A DNA stretch of 64,000 bases, from the NCBI GenBank assembly GCA_963678705.1, contig CAVMBN010000142.1:1-64000 (forward strand), read 5' to 3'. The notes under the pieces are model-generated. The model was not told the DNA's origin. It was given only the letters and a program-made list of their open reading frames with translations, and made no database searches. A program made the translations under genes and the position numbers. Shown here in pieces: positions 38,035 through 52,563 of this stretch. The DNA comes from Panorpa germanica. Taxonomy: Eukaryota > Arthropoda > Insecta > Mecoptera > Panorpidae. Position 1 is the stretch's first letter. Each line of letters begins with the position of its first letter.

Positions 38035-39619
38035 GTGTTGCAAAGCAATATTAACGTCCTTGTAAACCAATACGTAGGTCTTCCTTTTTGTATTCAGTCC
38101 CATCTGTCTTGCCTGAGCTTATGCATATATGCATTCATCTCTTTGGCAATATATTTGGTATCGTCTCCAGACTTTTATCCTGCAGCCGCATTAACTTTAA
38201 ATCCTCGAAATTTGTCGCATTAATTTTAAATCATCAAAATTCGATTTTTTCAGTTCTATCGTAATTTGTACTTGAGTAAGTGCATGAGTGATTTTTAAAT
38301 CTAAAGGAATTGTCCCCAATATCACTTGCACTACTTCTGTAGATACAGTTCTGCAACAACGCGTCATTGTCAATAACATAGTTCTTTGCATGGAAGATCT
38401 GGAAGATTTATCCTGTAATACTATGCCGAAGCACAATACACAACTATTAGCATAAATGCCCCCTTGTATAGTGTCGGCATAGTTGCCGAGTTTAAGCTTC
38501 ATTCCGTCCTTGTGACACGCGCAAGGTGTGTTAGAAGTTTATCATTCGTTGTTACTGTATTTGTTTCGTAGCTTTGTAGCTTCAAGAAACTACAGATTTT
38601 ATATATAGCAGGTCGAGAACGGCTTTCTAGGGTTTCTGTACTATTTGCACCGATAAGGATCACATTATCGTTGGCAAAACATATGTCTACACAACCTTTC
38701 GAGTGAGAAACACAGTTCTCGTCGAATACCATGTTCCAGAGCTCAGGCCCCATTACAGATCGCTGAGGACAACCTTTAGATAGTTGCCTTTTCATGGAAC
38801 GGTAATCGGTTTGTAAAATAATGTTCGACAATGAAAATAGTTCTCCATAGCGCAGTAGACGTACCTATAGGTTTTGCCGGTCTAATTCTTTGAAGGTCAC
38901 TTGGCCACCGGACATCAACAAATTCACACTGAGTTTCTATAAATATCTCATATACATACTTGTACTTATGCCTACTTACTTACCATTTGTTTGTTACCAT
39001 TGAATGTTCATGAACGATCAATCACTATTTTCAAGAAAACCGCATATATTGTTTACTTAATCACTTATAACAATTAATACACTCTCATTATTAATTAAAA
39101 CACGCATTTATATAAACTAATTCTTGTGTTTTAATATTATTTATAGTTAATGTTATTCGACTTACTTGATAGTGGGCGGCAACCTTTTGTCTTCCGTATA
39201 TTTGTAGTGTTTATATGAGGTCTCCCTTATATATCTCTACAGATTTCTTGAATTTTAAACCACTTGATGTTTTAGCACTAACACTAACCTAATTATTAAT
39301 ACTTTTTTTGTCTATCGCACTTATTAATGTCTTATATCAAACATCAAAGTTACAAATTTGAGGTTATGTTTATAAGACCGCGTGTACGCGTAATGAAAAA
39401 TTCGTTTTTAACACTGGTTTCCAACTGTCAAACTTTTGTAAAAACACTTTGTTTAGGGTAAATTAACACAAATTTAAAACAAACTTAAATACTTTTTGTT
39501 TGAAAAAGTATTCATATAATTTATTTAATTTTTTTCCATAATTAATTTCTCACTTTTAATCACTTTTTTCACCTAAAGTAGCAGGAGCCGATCACACACA
39601 TAGTAGATAGGAACCACTT
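38035..39619. repeat. Array unit U22 (1585 bp)
   Basis: RT palm at 38499-38831 (-), post-RT at 38197-38502 (-). TTCAGTCCC, GCCTGAGC and TCCTGCAGCC are shared with U26, 6342 bp away. Confidence 0.95.
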
Positions 39620-41204
39620 GTGTTGCAAAGCAATATTAACGTCCTTGTAAACCAATACGTAGGTCTTCCTTTTTGTATTAAGTCCCATCTGTCTTGCCAG
39701 AGCTTATGCATATATGCATTCATCTCTTTGGCAATATGTTTGGTATCGTCTCCAGACTTTTATCCTACAGCCGCATTAACTTTAAATCTTCGAAATTTGT
39801 CGCATTAATTTTAAATCATCAAAATTTGATTTTTTCATTTCTAGCGTAATTTGTACTTGAGTAAGTGCATGAGTGATTTTTAAATCTAAAGGAATTGTCC
39901 CCAATATCACTTGCACCACTTTTGTAGATACAGTTCTGCAACAACGCGTCATCGTCAATAACATAGTTCTTTGCATGGAAGATCTGGAAGATTGATCCTG
40001 TAATACCATGCCGAAGCACAATACACAACTATTAGCATAAATGCCCCCTTGTATAGTGTCGGCATAGTTGCCGAGTTTAAGCTTCATTCCGTCCTTGTGA
40101 CACGCGCAAGGTGTGTTAGAAGTTTATCATTCGTTGTTACTGTATTTGTTTCGTAGCTTTGTAGCTTCAAGAAACTACAGATTTTATATATAGCAGGTCG
40201 AGAACGGCTTTCTAGGGTTTCTGTACTATTTGCACCGATAAGGATCACATTATCGTTGGCAAAACATATGTCTACACAACCTTTCGAGTGATAAACATAG
40301 TTCTTGTCGAATACCATGTTCCAGAGCTCAGGCCCCTTTACAGATCGCTGAGGACAACCTTTAGATAGTTGCCTTTTTATGGAACGGTAATCGGTTTGTA
40401 AAATAATGTTCGACAATGAAAATAGTTCTCCATAGCGCAGTAGACGTACCTATAGGTTTTTGCCGGTCTAATTCTTTGAAGGTCACTTGCCCACCGGACA
40501 TCAACAAAGGCACACTGAATTTCTATAAATATCTCATATACATACTTGTACTTATGCCTACTTACTTACCATTTGTTTGTTATCATTGAAAGTTTATGAA
40601 CGATTAATCACTATTTCCAAGAAAACCGCATATATTGTTCACCTAATCACTTATAACAATTAATACACTCTCATTATTATTTAAAACACGCATTTATATA
40701 AACTAATTCTTGTGTTTTAATATTAGTTATAGTTAATGTTATTCGACTTACTTGATAGTGGGCGGCAACCTTTTGTCTTCCGTATATTTGTAGTGTTTAT
40801 ATGAGGTTTTCCTTATATATCTCTACAGATTTCTTGAATTTTAAACCACTTGATGTTTTAGCACTAACACTAACCTAATTATTATCACTTTTTTTGTCTA
40901 TCGCACTTATTAATGTCTTATATCAAACATCAAAGTTACAAATTTGAGGTTATGTTTATAAGACCGCGTGTACGCGTAATGAAAAATTCGTTTTTAACAC
41001 TGGTTTCCAACTGTCAAACTTTTGTAAAAACACTTTGTTTAGGGTAAATTAACACAAATTTAAACAAACTTAAATACTTTTCGTTTGAAAAAGTATTCAT
41101 ATAATTTATTTAATTTTTTTCCATAATTAATTTCTCAATTTTAATCACTTTTTTCACCTAAAGTAGCAGGAGCCGATCACACACATAGTAGATAAGAACC
41201 ACTT
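39620..41204. repeat. Array unit U23 (1585 bp)
   Basis: RT palm at 40084-40416 (-), with DKNYVYH in place of DENCVSH; post-RT at 39782-40087 (-). Confidence 0.95.
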
Positions 41205-42790
41205 GTGTTGCAAAGCATAATTACCGTCCTTGTAAACCAATACGTAAGTCTTCCTTTTTGTATTAAGTCCCATCTGTCTTGCCAGAGCTTATGCATATAT
41301 GCATTCATTTCTTTGGCAATATATTTGGTATCGTCTCCAGACTTTTATCCTACAGCCGCATTAACTTTAAATCTTCGAAATTTGTCGCATTAATTTTAAA
41401 TCATCAAAATTTGATTTTTTCAGTTCTAGCGTAATTTGTACTTAAGTAAGTGCATGAGTGATTTTTAAATCTAAAGGAATTGTCTCCAATATTACTTGCA
41501 CCACTTCTGTAGATACAGTTCTGCAACAACGCGTCATCGTCAATAACATAGTTCTTTGCATGGAAGATCTGGAAGATTGATCCTGTAATACCATGCCAAA
41601 GCACAATACACAACTATTAGCATAAATGCCCCCTTGTATAGTGTCGGCATAGTTGCCGAGTTTAGGCTTCATTCCGTCCTTGTGACACGCGCAAGGTGTG
41701 TTACAAGTTTATCATTTGTTGTTACTGTATTTGTTTCGTAGCTTTGTAGCATCAAGAAACTACGGATTTTATATATAGCAGGTCGAGAACGGCTTTCTAG
41801 GGTTTCTGTCCTATTTGCACCGATAAGGATTACATTATCGTTGGCAAAACATATGTCTACACAACCTTTCGAGTGAGAAATACTGTTCTCGTCGAATACC
41901 ATGTTCCAGAGCTCAGGCCCCATTACAGATCGCTGAGGACAACTTTTAGATAGTTGCCTTTTCATGGAACGGTAATCGGTTTGTTAAATAATGTTTGACA
42001 ATGAAAATAGTTCTCCATAGCGCAGTAGACGTACCTGTAGGTTTTTGCCGGTCTAATTCTTTGAAGGTCACTTGGCCACCGGACATCAACAAAGGCACAC
42101 TGAATTTCTATAAATATCTCATATTCATACTTGTACTTATGCCTACTTACTTACCATTTGTTTGTTACCATTGAATGTACATGAACGATCAATCACTATT
42201 TCCAAGAAAACCGCATATATTGTTCACCTAATCACTTATAACAATTAATACACTCTCATTATTATTTAAAACACGCATTTATATAAACTAATTCTTGTGT
42301 TTTAATATTATTTATAGTTAATGTTATTCGACTTACTTGATAGTGGGCGGCAACCTTTTGTCTTCCGTATATTTGTAATGTTTATATGAGGTCTTCCTTA
42401 TATATCTCTACAGATTTCTTGAATTTTAAACCACTTGATGTTTTAGCACTAACACTAACCTAATTATTATCACTTTTTTTGTCTATCGCACTTATTAATG
42501 TCTTATATCAAACATCAAAGTTACAAATTTGAGGTTATGTTTATAAGACCGCGTGTACGCGTAATGAAAAATTCGTTTTTAACACTGGTTTCCAACTGTC
42601 AAACTTTTGTAAAAACACTTTGTATAGGGTAAATTAACACAAATTTAAAACAAACTTAAATACTTTTCGTTTGAAAAAGTATTTATATAATTTATTTAAT
42701 TTTTTTCCATAATTAATTTCTCACTTTTAATCACTTTTTTCACCTAAAGTAGCAGGAGCCGATCACACACATAGTAGATAGATACCACTT
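41205..42790. repeat. Array unit U24 (1586 bp)
   Basis: Palm frame at 41669-41965 (-), cut at its 5' side by a TAA near 41986. The first ~375 bp match the rare head of U2. Confidence 0.95.
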
Positions 42791-44376
42791 GTGTTGCAAA
42801 GCAATATTAACGTCCTTGTAAACCAATACGTAGGTCTTCCTTTTTGTATTAAGTCCCATCTGTTTTGCCAGAGCTTATGCATATATGCATTCATTTCTTT
42901 GGCAATATATTTAATATCGTCTCCAGACTTTTATCCTACAGCCGCATTAACTTTAAAACCTCGAAATTTGTCGCATTAATTTTAAATCATTTAAATTTGA
43001 TTTTTTTAGTTCTAGCGTAATTTGTACTTGAGTAAGTGCATAAGTGATTTTTAAATCTAAAGGAATTGTCCCTAATATCACTTGCACCACTTCTGTAGAT
43101 ACAGTTCTGCAACAACGCGTCATCGTCAATAACATAGTTCTTTGCATGGAAGATCTGGAAGATTGATCCTGTAATACTATGCCGAAGCACAATACACAAC
43201 TATTAGCATAAATGCCTCCTTGTATAGTGTCGGCATAGTTGCCGAGTTTAAGCTTCATTCCGTCCTTGTGACACGCGCAAGGTGTGTTACAAGTTTATCA
43301 TTCGTTGTTACTGTATTTGTTTCGTAGCTTTGTAGCTTTAAGAAACTACAGATTTTATATATAGCAGGTCGAGAACGGCTTTCAAGGGTTTCTGTACTAT
43401 TTGCACCGATAAGGATCACATTATCGTTGGCAAAACATATGTCTACACAACCTTTCGAGTGAGAAACACAGTTCTCGTCGAATACCATGTTACAGAGCTC
43501 AGGCCCCATTACAGATCGCTGAGGACAACCTTTAGATAGTTGCCTTTTCATGGAACGGTAATCGGTTTGTAAAATAATGTTCGACAATGAAAATAGTTCT
43601 CCATAGCGCAGTAGACGTACCTACAGGTTTTTGCTGGTCTAATTTAGTGAAGGTCACTTGGCCACCGGACATCAACAAAGGCACACTAAATTTCTATAAA
43701 TATCTCATATACATACTTGTACTTATGCCTACTTACTTACCATTTGTTTGTTACCATTGAATGTTCATGAACGATCAATCACTATTTCCAAGAAAACCGC
43801 ATATATTGTTCACTTAATCACTTATAACAATTAATACACTCTCATTATTATTTAAAACACGCATTTATATAAACTAATTCTTGTGTTTTAATATTATTTA
43901 TAGTTAATGTTATTCGACTTACTTGATAGTGGGCGGCAACCTTTTGTCTTCCGTATATTTGTAGTGTTTATATGAGGTCTTCCTTATATATCTCTACAGA
44001 TTTCTTGAATTTTAAACCACTTGATGTTTTAGCACTAACACTAACCTAATTATTATCACTTTTTTTGTCTATCGCACTTATTAATGTCTTATATCATACA
44101 TCAAAGTTACAAATTTGAGGTTATGTTTATAAGACCGCGTGTACGCGTAATAAAAAATTCGTTTTTAACACTGGTTTCCAACTGTCAAACTTTTGTAAAA
44201 ACACTTTGTTTAGGGTAAATTAACACAAATTTAAAACAAACTTAAATACTTTTCGTTTAAAAAAGTATTCATATAATTTATTTAATTTTTTTCCATAATT
44301 AATTTCTCACTTTTAATCACTTTTTTCACCTAAAGTAGCAGGAGCCGATCACACACATAGTAGATAGGAACCACTT
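42791..44376. repeat. Array unit U25 (1586 bp)
   Basis: RT palm at 43255-43587 (-), with GPELCN in place of GPELWN; post-RT at 42953-43258 (-). Confidence 0.95.
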
Positions 44377-46200
44377 GTGTTGCAAAGCAATATTAACGTC
44401 CTTGTAAACCAATACGTAGGTCTTCCTTTTTGTATTCAGTCCCATCTGTCTTGCCTGAGCTTATGCATATATGCATTCATCTCTTTGGCAATATATTTGG
44501 TATCGTCTCCAGACTTTTATCCTGCAGCCGCATTAACTTTAAATCCTCGAAATTTGTCGCATTAATTTTAAATCATCAAAATTCAATTTTTTCAGTTCTA
44601 TCGTAATTTGTACTTGAGTAAGTGCATGAGTGATTTTCAAATCTAAAGGAATTGTCCCCAATATCACTTGCACTACTTCTGTAGATACAGTTCTGCAACA
44701 ACGCGTCATTGTCAATAACATAGTTCTTTGCATGGAAGATCTGGAAGATTTATCCTGTAATACTATGCCGAAGCACAATACACAACTATTAGCATAAATG
44801 CCCCCTTGTATAGTGTCGGCATAGTTGCCGAGTTTAAGCTTCATTCCGTCCTTGTGACACGCGCAAGGTGTGTTACAATTTTATCATTCGTTGTTACTGT
44901 ATTTGTTTCGTAGCTTTAAGAAACTACAGATTTTATATATAGCAGGTCGAGAACGGCTTTCTAGGGTTTCTGTACTATTTGCACCGATAAGGTTCACATT
45001 ATCGTTGGCAAAACATATGTCTACACAACCTTTCGAGTGAGAAACACAGTTCTCGTCGAATACAATGTTCCAGAGCTCAGGCCCCATTACAGATCGCTAA
45101 GGACAACCTTTGGATAGTTGCCTTTTCATGGAACGGTAATCGTTAGTTTTTAAAGTAAAGCTTCAGGAAACTACAGATTTTATATATAGCAGGTCGAGAA
45201 CGGCTTTCTAGGGTTTCTGTACTATTTGCACCGATAAGGATCACATTATCGTTGGCAAAACATATGTCTACACAACCTTTCGAGTGAGAAACACAGTTCT
45301 CGTCGAATACTATGTTCCAGAGCTCAGGCCCCGTTATAGATCGCTGAGAACAACCTTTAGATAGTTGCCTTTTCATAGAACGGTAATCGGTTTGTAAAAT
45401 AATGTTCGACAATGAAAATAGTTCTCCATAGCGCAGTAGACGTACCTATAGGTTTTTGCCGGTCTAATTCTTTGAAGGTCACTTGGCCACCGGACATCAA
45501 CAAAGGCACACTGAATATCTATAAATTTCTCATATACATACTTGTGCTTATGCCTACTTACTTACCATTTGTTTGTTACCATTGAATGTTCATGAACGAT
45601 CAATCACTATATCCAAGAAAACCGAATATATTGTTCACTTAATCACTTATAACAAATAATACACTCTCATTATTATTTAAAACACGCATTTATATAAACT
45701 AATTCTTGTGTTTTAATATTATTTATAGTTAATGTTATTCGACTTACTTGATAGTGGGCGGCAACCTTTTGTCTTCCGTATATTTGTAGTGTTTATATAA
45801 GGTCTTCCTTATATATCTCTACAGATTTTTTGAATTTTAAACCACTTGATGTTTTAGCACAACACTAACCTAATTATTATCACTTTTTTTGTCTATCGCA
45901 CTTATTAATGTCTTATATCAAACATCAAAGTTACAAATTTGAGGTTATGTTTATAAGACCGCGTGTACGCGTAATGAAAAATTCGTTTTTAACACTGGTT
46001 TCAAACTGTCAAACTTTTGTGAAAACACTTTGTTTAGGGTAAATTAACACAAATTTAAAACAAACTTAAATACTTTTCGTTTGAAAAAGTATTTATATAA
46101 TTTATTCAATTTTTTTCCATAATTAATTTCTCACTTTTAATCACTTTTTTCACCTAAAGTAGCAGGAGCCAATCACACACATAGTAGATAGGAACCACTT
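44377..46200. repeat. Array unit U26 (1824 bp) with internal partial duplication
   Basis: The unit is 238 bp too long. The palm region occurs twice, at 44884-45087 and 45143-45412 (both -), joined by a short unmatched stretch around 45142-45166. The post-RT fragment at 44539-44844 (-) is single. Confidence 0.95.
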
Positions 46201-47794
46201 GTGTTGCAAAGCAATATTAACGTCCTTGTAAACCAATACGTAGGTCTTCCTTTTTGTATTAAGTCTGATCTGTTTTGCCAGAGCTTATGCATATATGCAT
46301 TCATCTCTTTGGCAATATATTTGGTATCGTCCCCAGACTTTTATCCTACAGCCGCATTAACTTTAAATCTTCGAAATTTGTCGCATTAATTTTAAATCAT
46401 CATAATTTGATTTTTTCAGTTCTAGCGTAATTTGTACTTGAGTAAGTGCATGAGTGATTTTTAAATCTAAAGGAATTGTCCCCAATATCACTTGCACCAC
46501 TTCTGTAGATACAGTTCTGCAACAACGCGTCATCGTCAATAACATAGTTCTTTGCATGGAAGATCTGGAAGATCTGGAAGATTGATCCTGTAATACCATG
46601 CCGAAGCACAATACACAACTATTAGCATAAATGCCCCCTTGTATAGTGTCGGCATAGTTGCCGAGTTTAAGCTTCATTCCGTCCTTGTGACACGCGCAAG
46701 GTGTGTTACAAGTTTATCATTCGTTGTTACTGTATTTGTTTCGTAGCTTTGTAGCTTTAAGAAACTACAGATTTTATATATAGCAGGTCGAGAACTGCTT
46801 TCTAGGGTTTCTGTACTATTTGCACCGATAAGGATCACATTATCGTTGGCAAAACATATGTCTACACAACCTTTCGAGTGAGAAACACAGTTCTCGTCGA
46901 ATACCATGTTCCAGAGCTCAGGCCCTATTACAGATCGCTGAGGACAACCTTTAGATAGTTGCCTTTTCATGGAACGGTAATCGGTTTGTAAAATAATGTT
47001 TGACAATGAAAATAGTTCTCCATAGCGCAGTAGACGTACCTATAGGTTTTTCCCGGTCTAATTCTTTGAAGGTCACTTAAACACCGGACATCAACAAAGG
47101 CGCGCTAAATTTCTATAAATATCTCATATACATACTTGTACTTATGCCTACTTACTTACCATTTGTTTGTTACCATTGAATGTTCATGAACGATCAATCA
47201 CTATTTCCAAGAAAACCGCATATATTGTTTACTTAATCACTTATAACAATTATTACACTCTCATAATTATTTAAAACACGCATTTATATAAACTAATTCT
47301 TATGTTTTAATATTATTTATAGTTAATGTTATTCGACTTACTTGATAGTGGGCGGCAACCTTTTGTCTTCCGTATATTTGTAGTGTTTATATGAGGTCTT
47401 CCTTATAAATCTCTACAGATTTTTTGAATTTTAAACCACTTGATGTTTTAGCACTAACACTAACCTAATTATTATCACTTTTTGGCCTATCGCACTTATT
47501 AATGTCTTATATCAAACATCAAAGTTACAAATTTGAGGTTATGTTTATAAGACCGCGTGTACGCGTAATGAAAAATTCGTTTTTAACACTGGTTTCCAAC
47601 TGTCAAACTTTTGTAAAAACACTTTGTTTAGGGTAAATTAACACAAATTTAAAACAAACTTAAATACTTTTCGTTTGAAAAAGTATTCATATAATTTATT
47701 TAATTTTTTTCCATAATTAATTTCTCACTTTTAATCACTTTTTTCACCTAAAGTAGCAGGAGCCGATCACACACATAGTAGATAGGAACCACTT
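46201..47794. repeat. Array unit U27 (1594 bp)
   Basis: A 9-base tandem duplication of GATCTGGAA near 46562 adds three residues to both overlapping - frames (46363-46677 and 46400-46618). RT palm at 46674-47006 (-). Copied as U29. Confidence 0.95.
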
Positions 47795-49381
47795 GTGTTG
47801 CAAAGCAATATTAACGTCCTTGTAAACCAATACGTAGGTCTTCCTTTTTGTATTAAGTCCCATCTGTCTTGCCAGAGCTTATGCATATATGCATTCATCT
47901 CTTTGGCAATATATTTGGTATTGTCTCCAGACTTTTATCCTGCAGCCGCATTAACTTTAAATCCTCGAAATTTGTCGCATTAATTTTAAATCATCAAAAT
48001 TTGATTTTTTCAGTTCTAGCGTAATTTGTACTTGAGTAAGTGCATGAGTGATTTTTAAATCTAAAGGATTTGTACCCAATATCACTTGCACCACTTCTGT
48101 AGATACAGTTCTGCAACAACGCGTCATCGTCAATAACATAGTTCTTTGCATGGAAGATCTGGAAGATTGATCCTGTAATACCATGCCGAAGCACAATACA
48201 CAACTATTAGCAAAAATGCCCCCTTGTATAGTGTCGGCATATTTGCCGAGTTTAAGCTTCATTCCGTCCTTGTGACACGCGCAAGGTGTGTTACAAGTTT
48301 CTCATTCGTTGTTACTGTATTTGTTTCGTAGCTTTGTAGTTTCAAGAAACTACAGATTTTATATATAGCAGGTCGAGAACGGCTTTCTAGGGTTTCTGTA
48401 CTATTTGCACCGATAAGGATCACATTATCGTTAACAAAACATATGTCTACACAACCTTTCGAGTGAGAAACACAGTTCTCGTCGAATACCATGTTCCAGA
48501 GTTTAGGCCCCATTACGGATCGCTGAGGACAACCTTTAGATAGTTGCCTTTTCATGGAACGGTAATCGGTTTGTAAAATAATGTTCGACAATGAAAATAG
48601 TTCTCCATAGCGAAGTAGACGTACCTATAGGTTTTTGCCGGTCTAATTCTTTGAAGGTCACTTTGCCACCGGACATCAACAAAGGCACACTGAATTTCTA
48701 TAAATATCTCATATACATACTTGTACTTATGCCTACTTACTTACCATTTGTTTGTTACCATTGAATGTTCATGAACGATCAATCACTATTTCCAAGAAAA
48801 CCGCATATATTGTTCACTTAATCACTTATAACAAATAATACACTCTCATAATTATTTAAAACACGCATTTATATAAACTAATTCTTGTGTTTTAATATTA
48901 TTTATAGTTAATGTTATTCGACTTACTTGATAGTGGGCGGCAACCGTTTGTCTTCCGTATATTTGTAGTGTTTATATGAGGTCTTCCTTATATAGCTCTA
49001 CAGATTTCTTGAATTTCTTAACCACTTTATGTTTTAGCACTAACACTAACCTAATTATTAAAACTTTTTTTGTCTATCGCACTTATTAATGTCTTATATC
49101 AAACATCAAAGTTACAAATTTGAGGTTATGTTTATAAGTCCGCGTGTACGCGTAATGAAAAATTCGTTTTTAACACTGGTTTCCAACTGTCAAACTTTTG
49201 TAAAAACACTTTGTTTAGGGTAAATTAACACAAATTTAAAACAAACTTAAATACTTTTCGTTTGAAAAAGTATTTATATAATTTATTCAATTTTTTTCCA
49301 TAATTAATTTCTCACTTTTAATCACTTTTTTCACCTAAAGTAGCAGGAGCCAATCACACACATAGTAGATAGGAACCACTT
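47795..49381. repeat. Array unit U28 (1587 bp)
   Basis: RT palm at 48259-48591 (-), with FVND in place of FAND; post-RT at 47957-48262 (-). Copied as U30. Confidence 0.95.
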
Positions 49382-50976
49382 GTGTTGCAAAGCAATATTA
49401 ACGTCCTTGTAAACCAATACGTAGGTCTTCCTTTTTGTATTAAGTCTGATCTGTTTTGCCAGAGCTTATGCATATATGCATTCATCTCTTTGGCAATATA
49501 TTTGGTATCGTCCCCAGACTTTTATCCTACAGCCGCATTAACTTTAAATCTTCGAAATTTGTCGCATTAATTTTAAATCATCATAATTTGATTTTTTCAG
49601 TTCTAGCGTAATTTGTACTTGAGTAAGTGCATGAGTGATTTTTAAATCTAAAGGAATTGTCCCCAATATCACTTGCACCACTTCTGTAGATACAGTTCTG
49701 CAACAACGCGTCATCGTCAATAACATAGTTCTTTGCATGGAAGATCTGGAAGATCTGGAAGATTGATCCTGTAATACCATGCCGAAGCACAATACACAAC
49801 TATTAGCATAAATGCCCCCTTGTATAGTGTCGGCATAGTTGCCGAGTTTAAGCTTCATTCCGTCCTTGTGACACGCGCAAGGTGTGTTACAAGTTTATCA
49901 TTCGTTGTTACTGTATTTGTTTCGTAGCTTTGTAGCTTTAAGAAACTACAGATTTTATATATAGCAGGTCGAGAACTGCTTTCTAGGGTTTCTGTACTAT
50001 TTGCACCGATAAGGATCACATTATCGTTGGCAAAACATATGTCTACACAACCTTTCGAGTGAGAAACACAGTTCTCGTCGAATACCATGTTCCAGAGCTC
50101 AGGCCCTATTACAGATCGCTGAGGACAACCTTTAGATAGTTGCCTTTTCATGGAACGGTAATCGGTTTGTAAAATAATGTTTGACAATGAAAATAGTTCT
50201 CCATAGCGCAGTAGACGTACCTATAGGTTTTTCCCGGTCTAATTCTTTGAAGGTCACTTAAACACCGGACATCAACAAAGGCGCGCTAAATTTCTATAAA
50301 TATCTCATATACATACTTGTACTTATGCCTACTTACTTACCATTTGTTTGTTACCATTGAATGTTCATGAACGATCAATCACTATTTCCAAGAAAACCGC
50401 ATATATTGTTTACTTAATCACTTATAACAATTATTACACTCTCATAATTATTTAAAACACGCATTTATATAAACTAATTCTTATGTTTTAATATTATTTA
50501 TAGTTAATGTTATTCGACTTACTTGATAGTGGGCGGCAACCTTTTGTCTTCCGTATATTTGTAGTGTTTATATGAGGTCTTCCTTATAAATCTCTACAGA
50601 TTTTTTGAATTTTAAACCACTTGATGTTTTAGCACTAACACTAACCTAATTATTATCACTTTTTTGGCCTATCGCACTTATTAATGTCTTATATCAAACA
50701 TCAAAGTTACAAATTTGAGGTTATGTTTATAAGACCGCGTGTACGCGTAATGAAAAATTCGTTTTTAACACTGGTTTCCAACTGTCAAACTTTTGTAAAA
50801 ACACTTTGTTTAGGGTAAATTAACACAAATTTAAAACAAACTTAAATACTTTTCGTTTGAAAAAGTATTCATATAATTTATTTAATTTTTTTCCATAATT
50901 AATTTCTCACTTTTAATCACTTTTTTCACCTAAAGTAGCAGGAGCCGATCACACACATAGTAGATAGGAACCACTT
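49382..50976. repeat. Array unit U29 (1595 bp), copy of U27
   Basis: RT palm at 49855-50187 (-). It carries the same 9-base duplication as U27, and one extra T before GGCCTATCGC near 50664. Confidence 0.95.
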
Positions 50977-52563
50977 GTGTTGCAAAGCAATATTAACGTC
51001 CTTGTAAACCAATACGTAGGTCTTCCTTTTTGTATTAAGTCCCATCTGTCTTGCCAGAGCTTATGCATATATGCATTCATCTCTTTGGCAATATATTTGG
51101 TATCGTCTCCAGACTTTTATCCTGCAGCCGCATTAACTTTAAATCCTCGAAATTTGTCGCATTAATTTTAAATCATCAAAATTTGATTTTTTCAGTTCTA
51201 GCGTAATTTGTACTTGAGTAAGTGCATGAGTGATTTTTAAATCTAAAGGATTTGTACCCAATATCACTTGCACCACTTCTGTAGATACAGTTCTGCAACA
51301 ACGCGTCATCGTCAATAACATAGTTCTTTGCATGGAAGATCTGGAAGATTGATCCTGTAATACCATGCCGAAGCACAATACACAACTATTAGCAAAAATG
51401 CCCCCTTGTATAGTGTCGGCATATTTGCCGAGTTTAAGCTTCATTCCGTCCTTGTGACACGCGCAAGGTGTGTTACAAGTTTCTCATTCGTTGTTACTGT
51501 ATTTGTTTCGTAGCTTTGTAGTTTCAAGAAACTACAGATTTTATATATAGCAGGTCGAGAACGGCTTTCTAGGGTTTCTGTACTATTTGCACCGATAAGG
51601 ATCACATTATCGTTAACAAAACATATGTCTACACAACCTTTCGAGTGAGAAACACAGTTCTCGTCGAATACCATGTTCCAGAGTTTAGGCCCCATTACGG
51701 ATCGCTGAGGACAACCTTTAAATAGTTGCCTTTTCATGGAACGGTAATCGGTTTGTAAAATAATGTTCGACAATGAAAATAGTTCTCCATAGCGAAGTAG
51801 ACGTACCTATAGGTTTTTGCCGGTCTAATTCTTTGAAGGTCACTTTGCCACCGGACATCAACAAAGGCACACTGAATTTCTATAAATATCTCATATACAT
51901 ACTTGTACTTATGCCTACTTACTTACCATTTGTTTGTTACCATTGAATGTTCATGAACGATCAATCACTATTTCCAAGAAAACCGCATATATTGTTCACT
52001 TAATCACTTATAACAAATAATACACTCTCATAATTATTTAAAACACGCATTTATATAAACTAATTCTTGTGTTTTAATATTATTTATAGTTAATGTTATT
52101 CGACTTACTTGATAGTGGGCGGCAACCGTTTGTCTTCCGTATATTTGTAGTGTTTATATGAGGTCTTCCTTATATAGCTCTACAGATTTCTTGAATTTCT
52201 TAACCACTTTATGTTTTAGCACTAACACTAACCTAATTATTAAAACTTTTTTTGTCTATCGCACTTATTAATGTCTTATATCAAACATCAAAGTTACAAA
52301 TTTGAGGTTATGTTTATAAGTCCGCGTGTACGCGTAATGAAAAATTCGTTTTTAACACTGGTTTCCAACTGTCAAACTTTTGTAAAAACACTTTGTTTAG
52401 GGTAAATTAACACAAATTTAAAACAAACTTAAATACTTTTCGTTTAAAAAAGTATTCATATAATTTATTTAATTTTTTTCTGTAATTAATTTCTCACTTT
52501 TAATAACTTTTTTCACCTAAAGTAGCAGGAGCCGATCACACACATAGTAGATAGGAACCACTT
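50977..52563. repeat. Array unit U30 (1587 bp), copy of U28
   Basis: RT palm at 51441-51773 (-), same FVND change as U28. I saw only two substitutions from U28: TATCGTC near 51112 and TTTAAATAG near 51718. Confidence 0.95.

Larger units (their letters stand above)
46022..52444. repeat. Recent 3182-bp tandem duplication of a two-unit block
   Basis: About 46022-49203 repeats as 49204-52444. Shared private features include the GATCTGGAA duplication, ACTTAAACACCGG, GCGCGCTAAATT, CAACCGTTTG and AAGTCCGCG. I found only three differences: one T-run length and two substitutions. The left limit is set by CTTTTGTGAAAAC in U26 and the right limit by CGTTTAAAAAAG at 52441. Confidence 0.9.
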
